Source: Sipunculus nudus (Eukaryota > Annelida > Sipuncula > Golfingiida > Sipunculidae). From it: a stretch of 64,000 nucleotides of DNA. Location: assembly GCA_026874595.1 (NCBI GenBank), contig CM049315.1, positions 64,413,389 through 64,477,388 on the forward strand. Reading direction: 5' to 3'. The translations under genes and the position numbers were made by a program. Under the pieces are notes generated by a model that did not search any database, had not been told where the DNA came from, and was given only the letters and a program-made list of their open reading frames with translations. Shown here piece by piece: positions 1 to 13,005 of the stretch (positions are counted from its first letter, which is position 1; each line of letters opens with the position of its first letter).

Positions 1-620
1 TTTATTGCATAAGAATGGGAATTCAGGTAAAAATGAAAGTATTTGAATACCAGTCCCTTGTTTTGAAGTTATGGGGCCCAAATATAATGCAGTTTTTAAA
101 AAAATCAGAAAATATATTTACTCACTTATCATGAGAATTGCTGAAGCTGGAGACTTTTTTCATGGATATAACTTTATTTAATCAAGGTTCAATTGTTTAC
201 CCAAAATAAAATCTGAATTTTGCAAATTTTTTTTAGTGATTAGCATAAATAAAAAATCAGTACCTTAATTTTGTCCAACTTTGGTAACGGCTTGTTTTTT
301 CCCTGTAAGCACTGTTGATTTAATTTTCACAGCATATAAATATACATAAGGATTTAATCTTTTAAAATCTGAAATTTCAAAGGAATTGATTGAGAAGAGT
401 AGCTTTTATATAAGTTTTCATACACCATGTCAAGTGTTGTTTACATCCAGCCTACCTAGAAGTACAGCCTTCACTTGCATTATGTAACCCACCCCAGGCA
501 GCTTGCCTGGACTCAGCTTAGCCACTACTAGCAGGCTTCCCCTCTGCCCTGCACCCCCCCCCCCCCCCCCCCCGGATGATGATAAGATAGTAATTAGCAC
601 AATGATATTGTTTGTCCCTC
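1..620 (+). repeat. Family 1 element fragment (internal part)
   Basis: No gene is seen. The stretch matches the interior of the family 1 repeats found many times in this window, for example the motifs 'gggcccaaa.ataatgca' and 'ccctgtaagcactgttgat'. The segment from about 240 to 620 is closely repeated at about 14195-14870, including a C-rich tract (here a run of C at about 555-573). It is part of the intron or upstream region of the SLC6 gene. Confidence 0.7.
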
Positions 621-668
621 ATTCAACCAACAGTGTGTATACTTTATTTGAAAAGATGTTTTTATTAT

Positions 669-2210
669 TATGCCCCCGCCACAAAGTGGCCGGGGCATAT
701 AGTTTTACCCATGTCCGTCCTTCCTCCTTCCGTCATTCCGAAATCAAACAGTTGTACGGACTTTTTTTTCACAATGCCTGCAGATATTGGCCTGATTTTT
801 TGTGTGTGGGCAGATATAGACCAGTTACAGATAGAGTTCGCGTTTCCTCCCAGTTGACCTACTTTTGACCGTTTTACGGCTCCTAAACTTTGAAAATTTC
901 ATGAAAAATAGAAATTTCATGACAAATACACATGTACAGACTTTTTTTCGCAATGCCTGCAGATATTGGCCTGATTTTTTTTGTGTGGGCAGATAATGAC
1001 CAGTTACAGATCGAGTTTGCGTTTCGTCCCGGTTGACCTACTTTTGAACGTTTTACGCCTCCTTAACTTAGAAAATTTCACGAAAAATAGAAATATTCAT
1101 GACAGATACACATGTATGGACTTTTTTTCGCAATGCCTGCAGATATTGGCCTGATTTTTGGTGTGTGGGCAGATATAGACCAGTTACAGATCAAGTTCGC
1201 GTTTTGTCCCAGTTGACCTACTTTTGACCGTTTTATGGCTCCTGAACATAGAAAATTTCATGAAAAATATGAAATTTCATGACAGATACACATGTACGGA
1301 CTTTTTTTCGCAATGCCTGCAGATATTGGCCTGATTTTTGGTGTGTGGGCAGATATTGACCAGTTACAGGTCAAGTTCACGTTTCTTCCCAGTTGACATA
1401 CTTTTGACTGTTTTACGGCTCCTGAACATAGAAAATTTCATGTAAAATATAAATTTTCATGACAAATACATTTGTACAGACTTTTCTTTGCAATACCTGC
1501 AGATATTGGCCTGATTTTTGGTGTGTGGGCAGATAATGACCAGTTCCAGATCGAGTTCACATTTTGTCCCAGTTGACCTACTTTTGACCGTTTGACAGTG
1601 CTCTAACATAGAAAATTAAAAAAAAAAAAGTGCACATGTATGGACTTTTTTTTTGCAGTGCCTGCAGATACGGGCCTGATTTTTGGTGTGTAGGCAGATA
1701 ATGACCAGTTACAGATCGAGACTGTTTTGTCCCAGTTGACCTACTTTTGACCATTTGACTGCTCCTGAACATAGAAAGTTTCATGAAAAATAGAAATTTT
1801 CATAACAAATGCATATGTACTGACTTTTTTTCCTCAATGCCTGCAGATACCAACCTGATTTTTTATGTGTGGGCAGATAATGACAGTTACAGATCAAGTT
1901 CGCGTTTCGTCCTGGTTGACCTACTTTTGATTGTTTTACGGCTCATAAACATAGAAAATTTCATGAAAGACAGAAATTTTTATGGAAAATGCACATGTAT
2001 GGACTTTTTTTCACAATGCCTGCATATACTGGCATGATTTTTGGTGTGTTGCTTGATAATGACCCGTTACAGATTGAGTTTGCATTTTGCCCTTTGTTGA
2101 CCTACTTTTGACCATACGACACCTCCTGAACTTAAAAAATTTTTCAAAATTTTACAAATGTTTCTAATTTGCCCCAGGCGGGGGCATTCGTGTCGTTCCG
2201 ACACATCTAG
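669..2210 (+). mobile_element. Family 3 Helentron/Helitron-like element with 180-bp tandem core
   Basis: The left end is a 14-bp-arm hairpin at 669-699 (TATGCCCC..CCAC, loop AAA, GTGG..GGGGCATA, one mismatch). The 11-nt left repeat ATGCCCCCGCC (670-680) recurs inverted at 2177-2187, inset from the right end. It is followed by a hairpin GTGTCG-TTC-CGACAC (2190-2204) and ATCTAG, then a T-run. Between the ends lie about eight units of roughly 180 bp, each starting near 'ggactttttttcgcaatgcctgcag' (about 765, 938, 1118, 1298, 1479, 1643, 1821, 2001). No transposase is encoded, so the element is non-autonomous. The Helentron assignment is inferred from end structure; the structure itself is seen directly. 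Confidence 0.75.
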
Positions 2211-2841
2211 TTTTTTTTTTTGTCTATGTGAACTCCATCCTTCATGCCTATAGAAAACTCTGCTTGTGCAGTTACTTCATTGCTTTCACCATACATTCTT
2301 CATCATAAGCTTAGAAAGTCCTTTCCCTGTATATCAAGAAAGCTCATTTGTTGATTTTGTCTGTATTCCTTTGCTTTTGCCATTCAGATATTTTTTCCTG
2401 AGTGTGTTTAAAATGCTCAAATATCATGATATTATGACATTTTAAGTTTTAAACCTGTCTTTTCATGCAGTTTCCTGTCACCCGACAGGTGGCTATACTG
2501 GTATCATTTATATTTAACAGATCGATGGCCACCTTCATCTTCAATTCACTTTTTTAGGGAATTAACTCTAATGCACTATTCTTTATGTACTCTTGATATT
2601 ACAGGGGGCAGTTAAACAAATCTTCTTTGACAACAGACATTCCTTATAATAAATTTAACCCTGTCATCAGATCCATGACATCAGCAGTCTGATTACTGTG
2701 ATGAAATCAGTCTTGTACTTCATACCTATGGGCTGTAATTCTTTTGTATTTCTGATTGAGAAGGCATCATTGAATTATATATAAGAGTCTGAAATATTCA
2801 ATATATTATCATGTCAGATCTTTCATGTTTTACCCATTCAG
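2211..2841 (+). other. Unique intron sequence of the SLC6 gene
   Basis: There is no repeat family or coding signal apart from the T-run following the preceding element. The stretch ends in the acceptor 'tacccattcag' directly before the first visible SLC6 exon. I found no further SLC6 exon in it. Confidence 0.6.
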
Positions 2842-2941
2842 GGAGGGATGTACGTGTTCCAGTTATTTGACTATTACTCAGGCAGCAGGATCATTTTGCT
2901 GGTGGCCTTCTTTGAGTGCATGGCTGTCGCCTGGCTGTATG
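2842..2941 (+). CDS. SLC6 transporter, exon encoding TM10
   Basis: This 100-nt internal exon begins in phase 0 (GGA GGG ATG) and ends with one nucleotide of a split Gly codon before gtaagt. It encodes GGMYVFQLFDYY followed by a hydrophobic stretch and AFFECMAVAWLYG. That pattern is the TM9-TM10 loop and TM10 of sodium/chloride-dependent SLC6 symporters, where GG-Y-x-QL-D-Y and E-x(3)-(S/A)W-x-YG are highly conserved. These proteins use the Na+ gradient to import transmitters, amino acids or osmolytes across the plasma membrane. The N-terminal nine or so membrane segments lie outside the window. The phase matches the next exon exactly, so this is a real gene and not a retrocopy. Confidence 0.9.
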
Positions 2942-3099
2942 GTAAGTCCTGTTTATATGGTTATAATCACAGATGGTAGAAAAATAAAAGGCAGCTAATA
3001 GTTCTAATAGTTCAGGATACATGAAGGTTTTCAGTACACACTTCCAACTGTACCAGTACCCCTTCTGATCTCTTAGGGTACTACATACAGCACATTTTT
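2942..3099 (+). other. Unique intron segment
   Basis: Ordinary intron sequence following the gtaagt donor, up to the left end of a family 2 element. Nothing further is seen. Confidence 0.5.
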
Positions 3100-4045
3100 A
3101 GCAAACCTGCGAGCTTATGCAATGGTGTGGCGCTGTCTGTTGTCCATTGTCTGTATGTTATCCCATACTTTCTCAGAAACAGCAGGAGCTAGCATCACAA
3201 AATTCTATGCAAAAAATCAGTCATCTAAAAAACTCATCAGATTTTGCTTATTTTCTTGCTATTCACAGTTACTTACATTTTATAGGGAAAAAGCTAATAA
3301 AAACTTTTAAAAATCTTCTTCTCTGAAACTGGTAAGCCAAATTGTTCAATATTTCACAGAAATAATCTCTGAAGCAATCTCTCTCAAGTATGTTCAATGG
3401 TTCAAGTTCAGTGATTTTGGCCAAGTTACAGGAAGTTGAACTTAGTCATCTGTCCAAGAAAGCATACTAAAATTTCAATCTCAGAAACGGCTGCAGCTAT
3501 CATCACCAAATTTTATGCAAATGTTGGTCACGTGAGTCATATTCGAAATTGAGGTATTGGTGGCGCCACCTGCACCAACCTTTTCTGTACAGGGTCATCG
3601 GTCATCAATAAATCAATCCATAATTTCCCAGGAATAGACGGAGGTTGCAAATATCTGTCACATATCAAATTTTGTGGAATTTATGGGGGAAAGGCTAAAA
3701 AACATTTGAAAATCTTCTTCTCTGAAATCATTCAGCCAAATCATTCACAGAATGAGATCAGAGACCAGCTCTCTCACGTTTGTTCAAATGGATTTGGTTT
3801 AATGAATTTTGGCTGAGTTACAGGAATTTTAAATTGGTCATTTGGCAAGTAAGCATACTAACATAACAGTCCCAGAAACAATAGGAGCTAGAATCACTAA
3901 ATTTTATGCAAATGTTGGTCAGGTGACTCATTTGATATTGCAGTTTTTAGGTGCCACCTACATCGACCTATTTTTACTGTCAGAAACCTTGAAATTTAAA
4001 CCAATTTTGACTAGAATATTTCACAAGAATATTCTGGGAGAGGGT
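3100..4045 (+). mobile_element. Family 2 element, left part (interrupted)
   Basis: It starts with the family 2 left end TTTTAGCAAACCTG, preceded by a T-run, and runs through internal modules with the near-palindrome GGTGGCGCCACC (about 3559). It is cut at 'cacaagaatattctgggagaggg' by a family 1 insertion. The rest resumes at about 8830. The same junction occurs at 44700-44716 and 46654, and an uninterrupted version lies near 18112. Confidence 0.7.
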
Positions 4046-7000
4046 TTTTAGCTCAGCTGACTATAAGTCATCTGAGCTATAGTCGTGGTCCTTTGTCGTG
4101 TCTGTCCGTTAAACTGGTATGTTTCGAAACCGTTTGACCTACAATTCAAAATTCGGCAAACAGTTAGATTTTTTCGTAAAATCTCCTAATATACCAAAAA
4201 TTGGGTCATTAGGACTACGTTCCTTTGAGATATTAAGGGAAAACCTCCATTTTCCGTAAAAAAACCATTGATACTCTATAAGACTGCCTAATATCAAAAC
4301 AATTGATCTGAAATTGATCATAGTAAATATGCATTTTCTTTTATACATATTCTATGTACATACCAAAAATTAGGTCAGTATTGCGCAATTTGTTGAAGTT
4401 ATGGGACCAAACATAATGCACCTCATAAAAAATCAGGAAATATATTTACTCACTTAAAATGAGAATGGCTAAAGCTAGAGACTTTTTCGTGGATATAACT
4501 TCATTTAATCAAGAATCATTTGTATACAGAAAATTAGATCTGAATTTTTTAAATTTTATAAGATATTCGCATAAATATAAAATCAGTACCTTAAATTTTG
4601 CAGTCACCATTGGGTTTTTTTAATTTCAATCATAAAAATGAAAATAAATAATTAAATAAAATTGTTGTTTACTATAAGGGATAATGTGAAGCAAGTTAAA
4701 TGATAGACAAGGATGCAGTTGATCATATTAAATGAATCTAAATTTCCAGGTCTTTTCCAATTGTTTAATTTGTTGGTTCATTTTTTAGCTCAGCTGACTA
4801 TAAGTCATCTGAGCTATAGTCGTGGTCCATTGTCCGTCGTGTGTCCGTCTGTCGTGCTGTCCATCCGTCCGTAGATGTGGCACGTTTTAAAACAGTAAGA
4901 CCTAGGATACAGAATTCGGCAAAATGTTAGATGTCCCCAAGATCTCCTACCAAGCCAAAAACTGGGTCTTTGCGACTTCGTTCCTTTGAGAAATTAAGAA
5001 AAAAAACAATTTTTTATTAAAAACCTATTTTTACACTTCAAGACTGCCTAATATCAAAACCACTCATCTGTTTTACCATAAATATTCCTCTATATAGTTC
5101 CTATGTCCAGGTAAGAAATTATGTCTGTATTATATAATTTATAAAAGTAATGGGCCCAAACATAATGCATATTGTAAAAAATCTCGAAAGATATTTGATC
5201 ACTTAACGCAAAACTTGTTAAAGCTATGGACTTTTTTTCCAGTAATATAACTTTAATTAATCGAAATTAAATTGTATACCCCAAATTAGATCAAAATCTT
5301 TTAAATTTTTAAAAATATTAACAAAAATAAAAAATTGGTACCTTAAATTTTGCCAAACTTTGACCATGGCACATTTTTTTCCTGTAGGTACTGTGGATTT
5401 AATTTTCACAGCATGTTTTTGTTAGCATTTTGTCTGTTAACATCAAAAATTTGAAACCAGTTGATCAAAAACTGTAGATTTTATTCAAGTTTACAAGCAC
5501 CATATAACATATTGTTTACATCAAGCTAGTGTTATGCAGTTTGCAAGAGCTCAGCTCCCCAGCTTCAGCTCTCAGTTCCTAAAATTTGGCATACAATTAG
5601 ATGTCTCCAAAATCCCCTACCATGCCAAGAATTTGGTCACTAGGACTTAATACCTTTTAGATATTAATGAAAAACTTCATTTTTCCATTAAAAACCCATT
5701 TTTACACTTCAAGACTGCCTAATATCAAAACCACTGATCTGACTTTAATCATATATAATATATATATCTTTCTATACATTCTCTATGGACATGCCAGAAA
5801 TGATGTCAGTATTGCCTAATAGTTTTAAGTTATGGGCCCAAACATAATGCACTTTGTAAAAAAATCAAGAAATATATTTACTCCCTTAACAAGGGGATTG
5901 CTGAAGCTAGAGATTTTTTATCAGGGATGTAACATTATTTAGTCAAGATTCAATTGAATACCCAAATTTAGTTCTGAATTTCTCAAGTTTTATAAGTTAT
6001 TAGTATAAATATAAAATTAGTACCTTAAATTTTGCCCAACTTTGACCATGGCATGTTTGTTTCCTGTAAGCACTGTTGATATTATTCTCATATCATACAC
6101 ACATAAGGATTTCAGCTTTTTAGTTTAGAAAGCTGAAAGAAATTGGCCAAAAACTGTAGCTTTTATTAATGTTTTATGAGACCATGTCAGACCTTGGCTC
6201 TCTCAAGCCCCTCTTGAGTCACCTGTATGTTGACCTTGTTGAACTTTCAGCAAATTATGCATGCTTGAGGCGAGGCATTCACTGGGGCAGCCAGGCAGCT
6301 TATGGCCAGCCACAGTTGATCCAGGTGTCCAACCCAACTCATCTAGTAGTTTTAACCAACAACATAACAATAAACAATAAATTAATAAATTTTTATTGGT
6401 TTTTAATAACAAATTAAAGAAAAATAGAAAAGGAATTTGTTAGTTTATAATAACAGGAAATTACCTTGCAGTTACTGATGATATAAGAATCTTGTATCAA
6501 TGGATAGAATGTCACATATTCCAAATAACACCATGCAGTATTTTTCAGTTCAATTTTTATGATAAAAAAGTAAATCATATTAGTCATTACTAATCGTAAG
6601 GGATCATATGAAGGAAATTAATGATAGACAAAGATGCAATCGATAATATTAATCTAGATTCCTACTGTGTCTAGTGTGTACATTGATGTGAAATTAGTCC
6701 AAAATGAATATATTACATTTATTTTTTTTTTAATATAAATAAAAGCCATAAAACCAGGTACTTATGATCATTATTTAAATGTGTGAATTTTGTATATTCT
6801 GGATTCTCAACATCATTGTTTGGTGAAAACTATATAAATACCAGACATGGTGCAAATACTTTGCAATTGTATTAAAATACGAATATGAATATGTACTACG
6901 TTTAAAATTTCTTGCATAAAGAATGGGAATTCAGGTAAAAATGAAAGTATATGATTACCAGTGCAAATACATTCCAAATGTATTCATGAATGCATTCATG

Positions 7001-8829
7001 AATATATTCTTAAATATTATTTTAATAATTTCTGTTATATTTCATTTTAAAAAATCATACGATTCTCTTATTATTTAAATAAAAATTATATCTGGTACAA
7101 TATTTGAATTTTATTTACTCTTATATTATATGTTCTGCTTATAAGTTATATGGCCAAGTGAAAATCTGTGTGACAATAGTACTCCATTTGTTAATCATTT
7201 CTAAATCATATTTTTTTATCATATATAACAGCTGAGCGCCGTGACCCATTGGTCCCTTTTTTATTACAAAATTTAAAAAAAATGAAATATTTTAAAAATT
7301 AAAAAATAAATACTCAGACAAGTGCTAAATAATCAATATTTATATTTCTGATAACTTTATTTCAGTTAAAATTAAACATACCCAACTCCAGTTTGCTCCT
7401 TGTATAATATATTGGTTTGTTATGATCCTTGGGTTATTTTTAACACATGTATGAGTTTCATAGCTGAGATTATTTTCTTTTTTTTCTGATACATATTTAA
7501 AAAAATAAAAATATTCAAATGTGATAAAACAATCAGATCTTAAAGACAAGTTCTCATTATGATGTCTATAATGTTAATAACTGTCATAAGTGTCTTGACA
7601 GTGATGTGAAAGTATTCAAAAGTGAATATAATAGTTTTTTTTATAAATTAAAGCCATAAAACCAGGTAGTTACAATCAGTATTCAAATTTGTAAAATTTA
7701 TATATCCTGGATTCAGAACAGTTTCGTTCGACTGAAACTGAATAAATATGAGACATTGCGTGAATACTATATAATTGTATTCAAATATGATTAAAAAAAT
7801 TCAATAGTTCGATAATGAAAATTTAACAAATACTAATACAGGTAAAAACGAAGAATTTGAGTGCAAATACTTTCAAAATGTATTCATTAATGCATTCATG
7901 AATATATTTTAAAATATTATTTGAAAAATCATTTATTTCGATTATATTATTAAAAGAAATCTTTTAGATGTTACTGTTTATATTTTTAATTAAAATTATA
8001 TTTTGCCCAATAATTCCAATTAATTTTTAATGAATAGTTTTAAATCTCATATCATTTGTGCTTGTGGTACTTTTGGCTATGGGCAACCTGTAATTACTGA
8101 ATAAAAGTTTACTCCTTTGTAAAAGCATGCACAATAATGTACCTTGTCAAGACTGAAGAGATATTGTGTCATACAGTCACAAATTAATAAATCCCCTCAT
8201 CAGCATAGTTAATCATAACATCATATCTGTCAAATTGAAATCTTGCAGTCTTCCATACACTTTAGATCATTCAACAAAAAGCCTTACCATCATTCTACTA
8301 CTGCTTAATACTGCTGTCATTGCATTCATATTTGCTCAAATATATTGCCATTATCAGCCCCTCCTAAATAAATAAAAATTAACCACTATATTTTACTCTA
8401 TTAATCCATCAGTCAGGTTATTTCATTTATCATTTACACACATATTACATTACATTCCTTTTTAATAGCCCAACATGTCCTTGATATTCATAAGCTTTAT
8501 CAACTTGATATAGTATCACAATGGAGAAACATTTATAGTCCAATCACGATCAGCTGAGCCCCATGACCCATGGGTCCCTTGTTTAGTTCATCTGACTGTA
8601 AGTCATCTGAGCTATAGTCGTGGTCCTTTGTCCGTCATCCAGCCGTCTGTCCATCCGTTAACAGGGCACGTTTTGAAACTGTTGGACCTATTAATCCAAA
8701 ATTTTGCCCTTTCCTCTTAGCTTCCCTAATGCTAATATATATGAAAATCATCACAATTTAATATTTTGCATATTTTGCATTTGCAAAAATTTCAAACTTC
8801 AGGTCCCTTGGACCATGGGTCCCTTTTTT
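4046..8829 (+). mobile_element. Nested array of family 1 Helentron-like elements
   Basis: Several family 1 units stand head to tail. Left-end hairpins (AGCTCAGCTGACT, loop ATA, AGTCATCTGAGCT) lie at 4050-4078 and 4787-4815, with a degenerate one at about 8584-8612. Right ends (CAGCTGAGC, then a palindrome around GACCCATNGGTC and CCCTT) lie at about 7230-7256 and 8549-8580, with a decayed one at about 8800-8825. The best single copy is 4787-7256, about 2.5 kb. It contains two diverged tandem sub-units (break near 5570) and no ORF of note. The whole array sits inside the family 2 element. Confidence 0.7.
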
Positions 8830-10008
8830 ATTTGTATAAGAATAGGTTGGGTTGAATGATTATTGGTAGAGTCATAGAAAGCTTAAGTTGGTCTTGAGGC
8901 CATTAGTAAGCCTATTTCAAATTGAGTGCTGCAATAGTCTCCTTTTGCAAACTGTGAATTCAATTTATGTAACATTGCACAAAAATGATTCTTAGGTGGA
9001 CTTTGTTCAAGTTTACTTAAATGATTTTTAGCAAAATTATAAGACCTTTAAAAAAAGGACTGCATCTTTTATTTTTCTAAACATTTTTATAAAAAAATCT
9101 TATAAATACATCAGCTTGAACAAAAAAACATTTTAGCCAAAGTCTTTCAGTATGTGTAAACAGATTAACCAACAGGCCAAGATTGTGTCTGTATCTATAA
9201 ATAGCTTGGCTGACTGCCGACTATTTTATATTTGGTAACAGGCCAAAGGTGAGCCTGGATCTATTCATAGCTTTGGCAACTGTATCAGATTAGGCAACAG
9301 GTCAAGAGCTCACTCAGTGCAGCCAGGTATAGGTCAAGAGTTCACTCAGTGCAGTAGCTGCATTGTATTTATTGCTTTTGCAGACTGCCCTCTGCATTAG
9401 ACTTTGCACCAAAGATCAGTCTGGATCTATTTATAGCTTTTGCAGACTGCCAACTGTGTCAGATTATGCAACAGGTCAAGAGTTCACTCAGTGCAGCCGG
9501 GTACAGGTCAAAAGTTCACTCAGTCTAGTCAGGTGCAGGTCAAGAGTTCACACTTGAGCCAGCAATTCGTCACAGTTCACTGGGAGCAACTGCCTTTCTC
9601 ACCTAAGCCTGGTCAATTCAGTGCATCAAACTGAAAAGTTTGATGTATTGGCCTGATATATGACCTGTCTATGCGTCTTTGATGGCTTTTTCGTTCACAA
9701 GACAGGTGTCGCCACCTAAAATGACTTTTGCACAATATGTATGCCTGTTAAATTTCTCCAAAGGAATTTGATATATAAGCCTGAAATTCGGCATATATAT
9801 GCATATCGGATAGCTTTGTCTACAAGACTGGTGGTGCCACCTACAATCATTTTTTACCAGTATTTCAGCAATGATGTTTGTGTCACATAGTTGAAGTACT
9901 CTTATTTCTACAAATATTTGATCATGAGAGGCTCTTGCGTCTTTGATGTAGTCCATAAAAGTGAACAGTACAATTTCAGCAAAAATATATTTAGTATTTG
10001 ATTATCAC
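8830..10008 (+). mobile_element. Family 2 element, right part
   Basis: It resumes family 2 at 'tttgtataagaatagg'. It contains a minisatellite-like stretch (about 9295-9560) of a roughly 32-bp unit, aggtcaagagttcactcagtg plus cagccaggtac. It then has modules ending in near-palindromic GGTGGYGCCACC (about 9705 and 9832). The canonical right terminus, AGGCCTGTAGGCCTTG, is missing here, so this copy is truncated. Confidence 0.6.
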
Positions 10009-10140
10009 CACATAGCAGGGCCATTTCCTCTGAGCTGCTCAAATGCTAATTTAAAAAAAAAACCCAAGAGGATTAAGTATATTTAGCATTTGCAAAACTT
10101 TGCTAAGTTCAGTTGAGCATCTGACCCATGGGTCCTTGTT
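10009..10140 (+). repeat. Family 1-type right-end fragment
   Basis: It ends in 'cagttgagcatctgacccatgggtccttgttttt', the family 1 right-end signature with its GACCCATGGGTC palindrome. Related fragments lie at about 8698-8829 and 17878-18003. Confidence 0.55.
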
Positions 10141-12271
10141 TTTATTTTTGCCTTGTGAGCAAGTTATCTAAAAAGGAATTCTACATAGTTACTTTGTTAG
10201 TTTAGGGGAAATGTATATCAACAAAGTCTTGATTAAGTTTAAAGAAGGGGCATTTCTGTCTGTATAGTGTTGCTAAAGACATCTTATGTTTCATGTTATC
10301 CCCTTCAGAGAGTGTATCATCATACAGGTCTGTTTCACTTCATGTACCAGACTAGAAACTACATGCATCTCTCATTTAAATGTAGTTGAACAAGAGACAT
10401 ATGTACAGATGTACATCCATGTGAGAACAGATATTTCATTCTTGTTACTGTTACCACCTTTACACTATTCTTTTTTTGTTGAGGGCTTTTGTCAGCTTCT
10501 GCTGATATTCTAATTATTGATTGACCAATTATTGACTAATTATTGGTAACCAATATGTCAGCGAATCATATAGCATCTTATTGCGTACTCTGCATTGCAT
10601 AGTCTAGGGCCAATATACATCGCTGAACTGGTTTCATCATATTAACCATCTAGTGCTCTCTGATCCTCCAATCAGTCCTTACTTGTTCAGCCAGCAGTAA
10701 ATTTATCTGTGGTTGGTGGCAGGTCGTTGTAAATGTAGGTGCAAATGTTGCTCTTGAAATTTGTACAAGCTCCTGTCAAATGTTTGATGTTCAGACACAC
10801 TGACTTGTTATAGGAGATGTTTAAACACTCATCTATTTAGTGACACATATTTTTTAATGGTTTCTGATGTTTTGGGGGTGCTTATAAATAATTATGTATT
10901 CTTATCTATTTTATTTATTTGAATGTTTAGTATATGTACAGCACCTTGGTTAAGCATACATGCTTAGATACCATAAAAACCCTCATAAATGTCAAGAGAT
11001 TTGATAAAAAAATATTTCGAAGAAAGGGGAGTCAACTTATGTGCAGGTCTAAGCCTGAGAGGCCAAACTTCTGCTGGCCTAAATGTCTAAGCTGATCGAC
11101 CACTAGATATCCATTTCCAGGAAGTCAGGTACACAAGTCCCCCTTTCAGTAAAAAAATACTGTCTAATGAGGTGTCTGAAACAATTTTTCTTTTCAAAGT
11201 TTGACCATTTACACTCTTCTTTCATTCAGATAATGCAGTATATTCAAATGTGTGCAATTTACATGGTTGCTGATAATTTGACTAGCCATAATGAGCTTCA
11301 TTCATGGGTGATTAAGTACAAGTGCTAGAGGGACGAGTATTGTGTAATAAATTTGAATTTGATCCAGGGTATCAACCCTGTGTATTTGACATCCAATGCT
11401 GTAACAGAATTGCTTCACAAAAACATTTGAGTGCTTGCGCAAGCTTGCAAACATGTAAACAGTAAAAGCCTGTGGGCCGTGGTATCTGAACTACAGACAG
11501 GTGACAAAAGGCTGATTACAGCACTGATTAGCACTCACTCAGTAGAGGGGGGGGGGGGGGTGGCTGCCTGTCGCGAGAAGCCCCAAACTAGTTAAAGCAT
11601 TTCACCTGTGTACTGACTCATGGGGGAAAATTATCACTCCATTCGAAAGTACCTATTTAAACATTACCCCAAATATATTGGCATTGTAATCTAGTGTAAT
11701 CTAGTGTGAAAAGCTTCCACAATGCAAACGTTGCACCATTTCATCCTTTATTATATTGAATTGAACTTAAGCCAGGCACCAAAATGCTTGGCTATTAAGC
11801 TTGTAAGTGTGTTTCCATATAATTGTTTCTTGAGTAATTTGTTTGCAGCATCTACATGTGATGAGAACTTTTTAGAGCCTATTCATAACAGGGTTTCAGG
11901 CCCAAATCTTGTAAAAAAAATAATTGCTGGTGTTCTTCACAGTTTAATGGAGGATTATGAAGATTTACTTGTAACAGTGAGAGCATGAAGGTCTGCCATC
12001 TTACCTTAACAGTGCAGGAAGGTGTGCGTGTAGTATTCCCAAAATGGAACTGATCAGATTGAAAATCTGTAAGTTTAAAACAGTCCTGGTACATTTCCCA
12101 GAATAAGCCTTATTTGTCATTCATTTTCTCTGCACAGACTTGAATGAGTTTTCAGTGATCAGATTTGTTTTTCATTGGTATATATTGACTATCGAAAGCA
12201 TGCATGTATAGTTCAAACTGCAAAATCTTTATCAAAATGTTACTTATTATTATTCACATTAATTGTGACAG
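10141..12271 (+). other. Mostly unique intron sequence of the SLC6 gene
   Basis: I see no recognised repeat family or coding exon apart from a G-run at about 11546-11560. The stretch ends in the acceptor 'aattgtgacag'. Short open stretches carry no family resemblance and lack coding character. Confidence 0.5.
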
Positions 12272-12372
12272 GTGTGAAGCGTTTCTATGACAACATTGAA
12301 ATGATGTTAGGCTACAGGCTGAACCCCATGATGATGATCAGCTGGACAGTAGTCACCCCGATATTTACACTG
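12272..12372 (+). CDS. SLC6 transporter, exon encoding cytoplasmic loop and first half of TM11
   Basis: This 101-nt exon completes the split Gly codon of the previous exon and ends in phase 0 at CTG before gtaagc. It reads [19 protein letters not shown] and then a hydrophobic run [15 protein letters not shown]. The motif RFYDNIE-x-M-x-G-(F/Y) is a hallmark of the intracellular loop between TM10 and TM11 in SLC6 transporters. W-x(3)-TP starts TM11. The exon boundary in mid-TM11 is, as far as I recall, also found in vertebrate family members. The acceptor is 'gtgacag'. Confidence 0.92.
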
Positions 12373-12388
12373 GTAAGCACATACACAC

Positions 12389-13005
12389 TGAAGGACATAG
12401 AGACACTGACAGACACACACACACACACAGGACATAGAGACACTGACAGACGCATACACACACAGAACATAGAGACACTATGACAGACACACACAGAGAA
12501 CATGGAGACACTATGACAAACACACACTGACAGACACACACACAGGAAATGGAGACACTATGACAGACACACACACAGGACATGGAGACACTATGACAGA
12601 CACACACAGGACATGGAGACACTATGTCAGACATACACAGGACATGGAGACACTATGACGGACACACCCACAGGACATGGAGACACTATGACAGAAACAC
12701 ACACAGGACATGGAGACATTATGACAGACACACACACAGGACATGGAGACACTATAACAGACACACACAGGACATGGAGACAGTATGTCAGACATACACA
12801 GGACATGGAGACACTATGACGGACACACCCACAGGACATGGAGACACTATGACAGACACACACACAGGACATGGAGACATTATGACAGACACACACAGGA
12901 CATGGAGACACTATGACAGACACACACACAGGACATGGAGACACTATGACAGACACACACAAAGGACATGGAGACACTATGACAGACATAGACTCAGACC
13001 ACATA
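12389..13005 (+). repeat. 33-bp minisatellite close to a splice donor
   Basis: A tandem array of a unit of about 33 bp, acatggagacactatgac followed by agacacacacacagg, occupies roughly 600 bp with about 17-18 imperfect copies. Units vary mainly in the number of CA dinucleotides. The first units (GGACATAGAGACACTGAC) are the most diverged. It begins within about 20 nt of the gtaagc donor at 12373. Long open frames on both strands are by-products of the near-3n unit. Confidence 0.9.

Noticed and set aside
503-868. Proline-run ORF
   Set aside because: It crosses a poly-C tract and the boundary between two repeat families.
6169-6417. ORFs repeated at 6169, 6203, 45442 and similar places
   Set aside because: They recur only because family 1 copies recur. 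They decay between copies with no sign of codon constraint.
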